From positions 1-44,357 of the forward strand of contig CANRGX010000018.1 in assembly GCA_947630215.1 (NCBI GenBank): a stretch of DNA of 44,357 nucleotides. Direction: 5' to 3'. The notes under the pieces were generated by a model. The model was given only the letters and a program-made list of their open reading frames with translations. It was not told the origin of the DNA and ran no database searches. Numbering within the stretch: the stretch's first letter is position 1; every line of letters starts with the position of its first letter. This stretch comes from an uncultured Eisenbergiella sp. GTDB taxonomy: Bacteria > Bacillota > Clostridia > Lachnospirales > Lachnospiraceae. The translations under genes and the position numbers were made by a program. Below, in pieces: positions 38,539 through 44,357 of the stretch.

Positions 38539-40051
38539 AGGACGCCGGGGCCTGCGCCGCTTTCTTTTCCTGACGTTCCTGCTGGGCATCGCCGGATTTG
38601 CGCTGTTCTTTTTCTGGCGGGACGGGACTTTCCTGCCCCGGTGGATTGTCTGGAAAGAAGGCAGCTTTACGGACGCGTCCGGCCAATATACCGTCCTCGT
38701 GGCGGACAGAAACGCAACGGCCGTTTTCGACGGCCAGGTTATATGGGAAACGGAGCGCGGCATAAAGGTGCAGGATGCGTTAAGCTGCGATACGGACGGG
38801 GACGGTCAGGACGAGCTGGTGCTGTTGTGTTGGAGAATAGGCCGCTTTGGATCCGCCAGGCCCTTCTGGGTGAAGCAGGACGAGAAAAAATGGTCGCAGC
38901 ATATTTTTGTGTACCGTCTGGACAACGGGCAGATCACGCCAAAGTGGATGGCTTCCGATATCGGGACAAAAGCGGTCTCTATGACGGCGTCCCGGCGCAG
39001 AAGCCAATCCGACTTTGACAGAGAAAACCCGGCCGCTTTGGGAAGTCGGACACAGGTCAGACCGGATCTGCGACAGCGCCTTCTTCTGACCGCCCCCGAC
39101 GGGACCTCGAGCAGTTGGGTATGGAATTCCTGGGGATTTTCCAAAGAAGATACGGACATTACCTTCGCTGCGTTCGGCGACAATCTGATCCATGAACCGA
39201 TTTTTCGATACGGTCTAACCAATCAACAGGGCTTTGATTTTCTTTATGACGATCTGAAGGATACCATCGCAAAGGCGGACGTCGCGGTTATCAATCAGGA
39301 AACGCCCCTGACAACAGACCCGTCCTGCTACAGCGGCTATCCCCGGTTCGGCACCCCTGCAGAGGTGGGAGAGGCCCTTGTCCGGGCCGGATTTCACGTG
39401 GTCACCTGCGCCACCAATCATGCCGTGGATCAGGGCGTGGACGGCATCGATTTTACAAGAACCTTTTTTCAGTCCCGGGGCCTGGTGTGTGTCGGCACAC
39501 AGACAAAGGCGGAAACCGGCTACCGCCCCTATGAGGTCATCGCGCGGGGCGGCCTGCGGTTCGCATTGCTTGCCTACACCTACGGCACCAACGGCCTGAC
39601 GGTTCCTGCCGGCCGCTCCTGCATGATTCACACGCTGGACGACGAAGCCCGGGTGCGGGAAGATATCGCGCTGGCACGGAAGGAAACGGATTTCGTAATC
39701 GTCTTTGTGCACTGGGGCACAGAAAATGCCGCCCAGCCGGACGCGTTTCAGGAAAAATGGACAGACATTTTCCTGGAAAGCCACGCCGATGTGGTCATCG
39801 GAACCCACCCCCACACGTTGCAGCCCTGTGAAATGCTGACGGGCAGCGACGGGCACCGGATGCTGGTCTACTATTCCTTGGGCAATTATGTCAGCGCACA
39901 GCCGGAAAAGGTCTGCACCAAGGGCGGCATGGCCCGATTCACTGTCTCGCTGACGCCAAACGGATGCGAAGTCACAGAGTATGCCCTTATCCCCCTTCTT
40001 ATCACGCGGGGGGAGGAAGGCAGATATACGGTAGGGATGGCGGAGCCGTGA
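38522..40051 (+). CDS. CapA-family protein with N-terminal membrane anchor and FG-GAP-like segment
   Basis: The 509-residue protein has a basic N-terminus, one membrane helix (about 13-31) and a beta-rich region (about 45-195). That region contains a calcium-binding-type loop, DTDGDGQDE (about 90-98), as in FG-GAP/VCBS repeats. The C-terminal CapA/PGA_cap domain follows: FAAFGDNLIHEP, VINQETPL, CATNHAVDQGVDG, FVHWGTEN, GTHPHTLQP and YSLGNYVSA. These give the metal-binding pattern of the family. The start overlaps the DUF3160 gene, suggesting coupling. An internal start cannot be excluded because no strong ribosome binding site is visible. A second CapA protein lies at 19333-20652, without the FG-GAP part. 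The substrate is unknown; an envelope polymer is likely. Confidence 0.88.
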   Translation: MNGNPKGRRGLRRFLFLTFLLGIAGFALFFFWRDGTFLPRWIVWKEGSFTDASGQYTVLVADRNATAVFDGQVIWETERGIKVQDALSCDTDGDGQDELVLLCWRIGRFGSARPFWVKQDEKKWSQHIFVYRLDNGQITPKWMASDIGTKAVSMTASRRRSQSDFDRENPAALGSRTQVRPDLRQRLLLTAPDGTSSSWVWNSWGFSKEDTDITFAAFGDNLIHEPIFRYGLTNQQGFDFLYDDLKDTIAKADVAVINQETPLTTDPSCYSGYPRFGTPAEVGEALVRAGFHVVTCATNHAVDQGVDGIDFTRTFFQSRGLVCVGTQTKAETGYRPYEVIARGGLRFALLAYTYGTNGLTVPAGRSCMIHTLDDEARVREDIALARKETDFVIVFVHWGTENAAQPDAFQEKWTDIFLESHADVVIGTHPHTLQPCEMLTGSDGHRMLVYYSLGNYVSAQPEKVCTKGGMARFTVSLTPNGCEVTEYALIPLLITRGEEGRYTVGMAEP

Positions 40052-40148
40052 AGAAATGAACCTTTACTTTTGCTTAATTTATTTCTGACGGGGTTTGTAG
40101 CCTTATTTTTGCAATATTTCAATTATTTCATTCACATTTTTAATAAAA

Positions 40149-40463
40149 TCAGTTGTATGCCGCATGACTATTTTTTTCAAATTCTAATTCTGATAATTGT
40201 GCCCTCAACATATCACGCAACTTACAAAGTCCCTGGATGCATTTTTCTTTTTTCATATCGGGGGATATTTTATTAAATTTCCACATCCTATTGAAATCCA
40301 CCACATAATCATGTTTATTGCGATTATTTCCTCTGGCATAAGCAGTTTTTACAGCCGCATGTATTTCACCATTCCAAAACAGGGAAGCACGAATCATAGT
40401 TGCGCTATCCCTTAGAGCCTCTTTTAATTCATGTTCACCATATATGTTTTTCCACATCCCCAC
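40149..40463 (-). CDS. Orphan 104-residue fragment downstream of the res remnant
   Basis: I do not recognise a family. The reading frame overlaps the end of the chimeric res fragment by 40 nt in another frame and starts inside its Walker A region. The first dozen residues are thus a frame-shifted reading of that motif. The later part (HELKEALRDSATMIRASLFW, HDYVVDFNRMWKFNK, KCIQGLCKLRDMLRAQLSEL) looks like real protein with helical, charged character. It is probably the C-terminal remnant of a defence protein. The sequence is AT-rich like the rest of the island. It may not be translated. Confidence 0.4.
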   Translation of the reverse strand: MGMWKNIYGEHELKEALRDSATMIRASLFWNGEIHAAVKTAYARGNNRNKHDYVVDFNRMWKFNKISPDMKKEKCIQGLCKLRDMLRAQLSELEFEKNSHAAYN

Positions 40464-40813
40464 TCGCCTGATAGTAACAAAGCACCAACAGGCTCAATTT
40501 CCTTACAATAATGGATTAATGCATCCAACCCGTCTGTCATTAGTGCATCGGACAGCTTAATGTTGTTGCGTGTCTGAACCCTACGGATATTTTCAAGAAG
40601 CTGACCAAAGTCAAGCAGCATTCTGGCATTTGCAAAACCCATGTACAGTTCATCATCAGAGAGCATCCAGTTTGTCACATCTCGCACAACATTGATATCT
40701 CTGCGATAAGTAAAGCGGTCATTAAACGGCTGGCCGGCAAACACACCTACAACGCTTTCTATAGCCTCGGTCTGATACGGCTGTATGGTAAATTTGAATT
40801 TCATATCAGCCAT
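40424..40813 (-). pseudogene. Type III restriction subunit Res, N-terminal remnant joined to a foreign P-loop
   Basis: The first 95 or so residues (MADMKFKFTIQPYQTEAIES, then VGVFAGQPFNDRFTYRRDI and LLENIRRVQTRNNIKLSDAL) match the start of type III Res helicase-nucleases. Where Res would continue with METGTGKTY, the sequence instead reads GALLLSGEWGCGKTYMV. That resembles the Walker A region of KAP-like P-loop ATPases, and the frame stops three residues later. The helicase motifs and nuclease domain (roughly 900 residues) are missing. The ATG overlaps the mod stop, as expected in a mod-res operon. It is best read as a recombination scar between two defence genes. Confidence 0.75.
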
Positions 40814-41588
40814 TACAATACCTTCCTTTGTGTTTTCGGACTGTAGGTCTCAAAAATCTGTTCAAAATTCGTCATGACACTGTCATTTGCCATGCCGCTG
40901 TCACGGAACACGGCATAAATCGGCTTGCGCTTAGCAATTTCTGTCACTGTTTTCTCTGTGACATTAGAATCGAAGCAGGCAATCAGGTAACCTTCCGCAA
41001 CGGAGAACACCTTCTTTCCTGCGATTTCTGTTTTTTCAATATCAGAGGACAAAAGAATACCGAGATCAAGCATCACCTGAAAAAGCAGGTCTTCCGGCAT
41101 TCTGTTCGCTTTGATATTGCTGGCAAAGAGCCGCATCTGTCCTTGGTTATAATCTGCCGGGCGATAGTAAACTTTCTCCATATTTGTGGTATCTACGCGA
41201 AAAACATGGAAACCAATATCAAGATCAACTGTTGTCAAGGGGAATTCTTCTTTAATTTTCTTCCCTACACGACGGATACGTTCCTCGCCAATATCACAAA
41301 TTGTTTTGTACCCACAGACTTCTCCCTGTCAAGGCGCAGTGTCTTAGCAATAGGCTGATTCGCCAGCACAACGGATTTCTTCTTATCTGCCCATGTGAAT
41401 TGGTAGCGTTCCTGTGCGCCTTCCACAACTTCGGATGATATTTCCTGACGCAAAACATCAGCATCAATGGCGCGGACGACTTTACCATCCTCGTTTATTG
41501 TTTCCGTGACGGCGTTTGGGAACATCATGGCAAGTTTTTTAAAATTTTCCTCTGTCAAATCCGGTGTGTGCATTTTAAGCTTGTCCAT
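40813..41588 (-). pseudogene. Type III methyltransferase Mod with internal deletion and frameshift
   Basis: The first part (MDKLKMHTPDLTEENFKKLA, VRAIDADVLRQEISSEVVEG, ERYQFTWADKK, ANQPIAKTLRLDREKSV) is the N-terminus of Mod. At about 41316-41325 it jumps, in a different frame, to the C-terminal part (GYKTICDIGEERIRRVGKKI, VDLDIGFHVFRVDTTNMEKV, PEDLLFQVMLDLGILLSS, KTQRKVL). The intervening region, about 400 residues in intact Mod proteins, is gone, including the SAM-binding site and the DPPY catalytic motif. The product cannot methylate DNA. The start overlaps the upstream 156-residue gene and the stop overlaps the res remnant, preserving the original operon layout. Confidence 0.85.
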
Positions 41589-42045
41589 GATAGTAAGCCT
41601 CCTCTGTACCTTGTAATGCGTATTTTTCTAAAACTCTTATATCCTGCTGAAGCAATTCTGCAGTTAATTGATTATCATCTAAATTTTCATTTAAGTGCTT
41701 TACTATCTGATGTATCCCTTTTAAAATAAGCCGTGGAATTTCTCCGGCCAAATTATTATAAAGCTCCTGTGGATTTGCATCAGAAAGTGGCCTACTTGAT
41801 GGAATCGGTACAAGCAGGAGCGTATTTGATGGATTCAGGTAAGTATCAATAATATTGTTTATCCGCACCTTCTCAATGTAAGAAACAATCTTTTCTTTCT
41901 TTGCCAAAAAGTCCCATTCATTTTGAGGAAAATTCCGCAGATAATTCAATCCATTGTTAATACTTTTATATGTATCTGCCACATTAGGAAAATGCAAATA
42001 ATGCGATAGAATATTATAGCAGATATCATAATATGTTTTGCTCAT
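41575..42045 (-). CDS. Unknown 156-residue protein between the DUF1016 nuclease and mod
   Basis: I do not recognise a family. The frame is intact (MSKTYYDICYNILSHYLHFP at the start), with a mostly helical, charged, soluble sequence. A central stretch reads NPSNTLLLVPIPSSRPLSD, and the C-terminus is NQLTAELLQQDIRVLEKYAL. It starts directly after the DUF1016 stop and overlaps mod by 14 nt, so it was translated as part of the RM operon. Its survival intact beside broken mod and res is notable. It might be an accessory or immunity factor for the nuclease, but nothing in the sequence shows this. Confidence 0.65.
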   Translation of the reverse strand: MSKTYYDICYNILSHYLHFPNVADTYKSINNGLNYLRNFPQNEWDFLAKKEKIVSYIEKVRINNIIDTYLNPSNTLLLVPIPSSRPLSDANPQELYNNLAGEIPRLILKGIHQIVKHLNENLDDNQLTAELLQQDIRVLEKYALQGTEEAYYHGQA

Positions 42046-43083
42046 TTATTCCTTCTCCAACTTCTCAAATTCATCTAAATTCAATTCCCGCTTCAATTCT
42101 TCCTCGGTCGGCATATAGGGCATATACTTTGCCGCATAAATCTGTGTGTTGTTCTCCGGCAGAGTCAGCTGCATCAAAGTATTGCTTTTTTGAGCGCACA
42201 GAAGAATGCCTACCGGAGGATTATCGCCCTCGTTCATCATATATCTTGTATAATAATTAACATACATCTGCATCTGACCGATATCTTGATGTGCCAGGTC
42301 GCTTGTTTTCAGATCAATCAGCACAAAGCATTTCAGAATATAATTGTAAAAGACAAGATCGATATAAAAATGTCTGCCGTCTATATTGAAATGCTTCTGC
42401 CTGGCGACAAAAGAAAAACCCCGTCCCAGTTCCAGCAGAAATTTCTGCAAATGATCAATGAGTGCCTGTTCCAGAGTGGACTCATAATAATGTTCATTTT
42501 CTGGCAGATCAAGAAATTCCAGCACATAAGGGTCTTTGATAATCTTTTCATATTCCGGTTTTGGCTCCGTAGTCTGAATTTCGGTAGCAACACTCTCTTT
42601 ATCCCTGCTTGCAAGGATACGCTGATAGAACATGGTATTAATCTGACGTTGCAGCTGTCTGACGCTCCAGCTCGATTTTACCGTTTCGTCAAAGTAGAAT
42701 TTGCGTTCTGTTTCATTTTCTACTTGCATCAAAAGCAAATAATGGGACCAGCTCAATTCGGCAGACAGTGTCTGCCGAATTGGAAACGCAAGATAAAAAC
42801 GCCGCATATTCCGCAGATTCCGAATACTGAAGCCTTTTCCAAACTCCTTTGTCAAACGTTCTGAGATATATTTCAAAACCTGTTTCCCGTAGGCTGCGCG
42901 TTCATTTTCTCCGCAAATCTCATAGATTATTTTGCCGATATTCCAATATGCAGTTACCATCGCAGCATTGACAGCAGAATACACCTGCCGCTGTGCATCA
43001 ATGATATAGCCTCGAATGGAAAGATACATATCCTCTGATTGCGTATCACTTGGCAAATTATCTTTTTTTATAATTTCACTCAT
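42046..43083 (-). CDS. DUF1016/YhcG-type PD-(D/E)XK nuclease in the type III RM locus
   Basis: The 345-residue protein is a paralogue of the one at 1249-2355. The N-terminal DUF1016 domain includes FGKGFSIRNLRNMRRFYLAF and LSWSHYLLLMQV (about 110-121). The C-terminal nuclease domain has Asp242 in [20 protein letters not shown] and Asp257/Lys259 in IDLK, then HQDIGQMQMYVNYY. All catalytic residues are intact. It overlaps the DUF4391-like fragment upstream by 8 nt and directly precedes the 156-residue gene. It remains whole although mod, res and the DUF4391 gene are damaged, so it may have a role independent of methylation. A perfect palindrome lies at 42754-42782. Confidence 0.92.
   Translation of the reverse strand: MSEIIKKDNLPSDTQSEDMYLSIRGYIIDAQRQVYSAVNAAMVTAYWNIGKIIYEICGENERAAYGKQVLKYISERLTKEFGKGFSIRNLRNMRRFYLAFPIRQTLSAELSWSHYLLLMQVENETERKFYFDETVKSSWSVRQLQRQINTMFYQRILASRDKESVATEIQTTEPKPEYEKIIKDPYVLEFLDLPENEHYYESTLEQALIDHLQKFLLELGRGFSFVARQKHFNIDGRHFYIDLVFYNYILKCFVLIDLKTSDLAHQDIGQMQMYVNYYTRYMMNEGDNPPVGILLCAQKSNTLMQLTLPENNTQIYAAKYMPYMPTEEELKRELNLDEFEKLEKE
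42754..42782. repeat. Perfect 14-nt-arm palindrome inside the second DUF1016 gene
   Basis: Left arm CAATTCGGCAGACA (42754-42767), central G (42768), right arm TGTCTGCCGAATTG (42769-42782); all 14 pairs match. On the coding strand it spans the codons for PIRQTLSAEL. The central base is the first base of the Leu106 codon after Thr105, just before LSWSHY. This is the same place, to the base, as the palindrome at 2011-2039, though the arm sequences are unrelated. Confidence 0.97.
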
Positions 43084-43429
43084 GAAAACATCCTTTCAAT
43101 TCGCTCCACGCTGTGGAGTGTTTTTGCCACTCTTTAAATCTTCCATTTTTTTCACGTAAACGTGTATAAATTTCAAATTTCTTCTTGGGCTGCTGTTCCC
43201 TCCGGGCGGCAGCCTCGGCCTTTTCTATCATTTTTTTCAGTTTCAGTATTTGCTCTTGTAAAGAAAGGCGTTCGTCCAAAGAAAAGGAGTTCATCTTTTC
43301 AGCTCGTTCCTCATAAAGAGTAATCTGCTCTACGAAAATATCCCATATCTCGTCAAGAGAGAAAGTGCCTTTTTCTTCCTGATTGATAAGGTCATCGTCG
43401 CCTGTGGAAGTCATAACCGAAATACGCAT
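43076..43429 (-). pseudogene. DUF4391-like protein, truncated at its N-terminus
   Basis: The 117-residue stretch has the C-terminal features of DUF4391 proteins, which accompany type III RM genes. It has FSLDEIWDIFVEQITLYEER, a charged coiled coil with SLDERLSLQEQILKLKKMIE, and AARREQQPKKKFEIYTRLRE. Intact members are about twice this length and have an N-terminal globular domain that is absent here. The first nine residues probably do not belong to the family. In another frame just upstream the peptide KVIKDDVEKTTQQGCVFRL ends in a stop and may be the tail of a lost neighbour. Its end overlaps the DUF1016 gene by 8 nt. Confidence 0.6.
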
Positions 43430-43551
43430 CCTTGCTGTGTTGTTTTTTCAACATCATCTTTGATCACTTTAGTAGTATTATTAAAAATCTACACAGTTTT
43501 CCTCCCTCTGTAATGCCTTGTTTATTTTATGTAACTAGGTTAAAATCATTC

Positions 43552-43770
43552 TCAAATGGAGCCATTACTATTTTCAGTAAATTCTAAAATATCATCCACA
43601 CCACAATTCATAACACAACATATTCTTTCAATACTTTCCAGTGATATATATTGTCCTCTTTTCATCCGTGTTATGATGTTTGCCGAAAAACTTGCTTGTT
43701 TTTGTAAATCAATATTGGATATATTCTTCTCAATCATCAAATGAAATAGTTTTTTATAACTGATAGCCAT
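43552..43770 (-). CDS. Small XRE-family helix-turn-helix regulator (RM controller type)
   Basis: The start is the ATG at 43770 (MAISYKKLFHLMIEKNISNI), with GGAGG 7 nt upstream; an ATG two codons earlier touches that site. The 72-residue protein is essentially one Cro/C1-type domain: NISNIDLQKQASFSANIITR is the helix-turn-helix, followed by MKRGQYISLESIERICCVMN and VDDILEF. The size and position upstream of RM genes resemble C-type controllers. Its promoter contains a dyad (43802-43817) that looks like its own operator. The gap of 122 nt to the DUF4391 fragment shows no terminator. Confidence 0.85.
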   Translation of the reverse strand: MAISYKKLFHLMIEKNISNIDLQKQASFSANIITRMKRGQYISLESIERICCVMNCGVDDILEFTENSNGSI

Positions 43771-43796
43771 TATCATACCTCCATACTACTTTTATT

Positions 43797-43825
43797 AATA
43801 TATCACGGAAATGTGATTATAGCAA
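43797..43825 (-). promoter_or_regulatory. XRE gene promoter with an internal operator-like dyad
   Basis: Minus strand TTGCTA (43825-43820), a 17-nt spacer, TATATT (43802-43797). The spacer holds most of ATCAC-N6-GTGAT (43802-43817), a symmetric site suited to an XRE dimer. A further half-site GTGAT occurs at 43832-43836. Binding here would block RNA polymerase, implying autorepression. Confidence 0.7.
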
Positions 43826-43861
43826 GCAAACGTGATTTGTTAATATGCTTTAAAACATCAT

Positions 43862-43898
43862 TGGTGAATAGCAAACAGAGAGTCCCGTTTGTAACTTA
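43862..43898. repeat. 37-nt dispersed repeat, right copy
   Basis: This matches 4055-4091 in the same orientation with two differences. It lies in the 513-bp stretch between the XRE gene and tRNA-Asn, on the tRNA side of the decayed type III locus. It could mark a recombination site or be a copy of a small dispersed element. Confidence 0.9.
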
Positions 43899-43910
43899 TA
43901 ATCGCCTCCT

Positions 43911-44072
43911 TCATTTCGCCAATTGTTTTTTTAATGCAAGTATTTCTGACTCTTTTCCTAAATTCATAAATTTCCGCACATCCAAAAATGTATCACACTT
44001 TTTAATAAAAGTCATCAAAAATGGCACTGTAATGGCATTGAAAATGGCACTGAAAATACTTCTAACCACCAT
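43911..44072 (-). CDS. Possible 53-residue small protein
   Basis: A short frame begins MVVRSIFSAIFNAITVPFLM and ends SEILALKKQLAK, with a hydrophobic N-terminal half and a charged C-terminal half. It could be a small membrane peptide, or the tail of a lost gene. A stop codon lies three codons upstream of the ATG, and the ribosome binding site is weak. The rest of the 43771-44283 interval has no other credible gene. I do not recognise the sequence. Confidence 0.3.
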   Translation of the reverse strand: MVVRSIFSAIFNAITVPFLMTFIKKCDTFLDVRKFMNLGKESEILALKKQLAK

Positions 44073-44223
44073 ATTCTCTCACCGTCAATTTGCTGTATTT
44101 TCCCCTTCATCTTCCGCCCAGATCGTCAGAAAACAAAAAGCGGAACCAACCGCTTGTCAATCATTTATAGGCCGAAAGCAATATAATTCTACTTATAACT
44201 ACTTAAAAATTTCCCTCAAACAC

Positions 44224-44259
44224 AAAAAACCCGTAAACAGTATTGTTTACGGGTTTTTT
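44224..44259 (-). terminator. Terminator of the tRNA-Asn gene
   Basis: Perfect 16-nt arms (AAAAAACCCGTAAACA at 44224-44239 and TGTTTACGGGTTTTTT at 44244-44259) surround a 4-nt loop. The stem is flanked by A and T runs, so it can work in both directions. It lies 24 nt past the 3' end of the tRNA. Confidence 0.92.
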
Positions 44260-44283
44260 AGCGTCTTCTCTTTGACGCTTTCG

Positions 44284-44356
44284 CTCCCCCTGTTGGACTC
44301 GAACCAACGACACTGCGGTTAACAGCCGCATGCTCTACCGACTGAGCTAAGGAGGA
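44284..44356 (-). tRNA. tRNA-Asn (anticodon GTT)
   Basis: The minus strand folds into a standard cloverleaf. The acceptor arms are TCCTCCT and AGGGGGA with discriminator G, the D-arm is GCTC...GAGC, and the anticodon arm is TGCGG-CTGTTAA-CCGCA with anticodon GTT. The T-arm is GTTGG-TTCGAGT-CCAAC. CCA is not encoded. It ends one base inside the window edge. tRNA genes are frequent integration sites, and a defence locus lies directly downstream of it. Confidence 0.97.
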
Positions 44357-44357
44357 A

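Noticed and set aside
44018-44056. Three ATGGCA(C/T)TG repeats near the right end
   Set aside because: Short, imperfect and only three units; not enough to call an array or an origin.
43813-44322. Plus-strand 169-codon frame at the right end
   Set aside because: Runs through the tRNA terminator and into the tRNA-Asn gene, so it cannot be a real protein.

Overview
The window looks like a chromosomal segment of a Gram-positive anaerobe of class Clostridia, most likely Lachnospiraceae-like. Evidence: a zinc-type L33, a 705-residue EF-G, acidic tails on RpoB and RpoC, AGGAGG-type ribosome binding sites, near-consensus sigma-A promoters, and a str/rpo gene order typical of Firmicutes. The core is moderately GC-rich by eye. 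Both ends and one short internal patch are clearly AT-rich. No composition count was run.

Layout. (1) 1-3923, minus strand: a type I restriction-modification operon, hsdM, then a DUF1016/YhcG-type PD-(D/E)XK nuclease gene, then hsdS. hsdS ends in an AGAC tetranucleotide tract that touches base 1; hsdR is not visible. (2) 3924-5124: a repeat copy, the 3' remnant of an IS30-family transposase, and the tuf terminator. (3) 5125-22985, minus strand: the transcription/translation superoperon, in transcription order rpmG-secE-nusG-rplK-rplA-[capA]-rplJ-rplL-rpoB-rpoC-rpsL-rpsG-fusA-tuf. It is divided by promoters upstream of rpmG, rplJ, rpsL and tuf, an L10 leader, and terminators. A CapA-family gene interrupts the usual rplA-rplJ junction. 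(4) 23194-25433: UDP-galactopyranose mutase, a small XRE regulator, and a divergent unknown gene. (5) 25436-30325, minus strand: three glycoside hydrolases (GH31, GH8 Rex-like, GH27) suited to trimming xylo-oligosaccharides and alpha-galactosyl or alpha-xylosyl side chains. (6) 30398-33435, minus strand: a polar amino-acid ABC transporter and a flavin reductase-like protein. (7) 33728-35296: an AT-rich methyltransferase and class I glutamine amidotransferase pair that looks imported, then tcdA. (8) 36307-40051: a DUF3160 lipoprotein overlapping a second CapA-family protein. (9) 40149-43770, minus strand: a decayed type III restriction-modification locus. It has an XRE controller with an operator-like dyad inside its promoter, a DUF4391-like fragment, an intact second DUF1016 nuclease, an unknown 156-residue protein, a mod gene with its catalytic middle deleted, and a chimeric res fragment. 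(10) 44284-44356: tRNA-Asn and its terminator.

Most interesting: both DUF1016 genes, one in each restriction-modification locus, contain a perfect coding-region palindrome (arms of 13 and 14 nt). The two palindromes have unrelated sequences yet are centred on the same base of the same aligned codon. This suggests selection for palindromy itself at that site. hsdS also carries three separate repeat structures that could alter its activity or specificity: an AGAC tract, tandem TAEL units, and a 14-nt-arm inverted repeat in its central linker.
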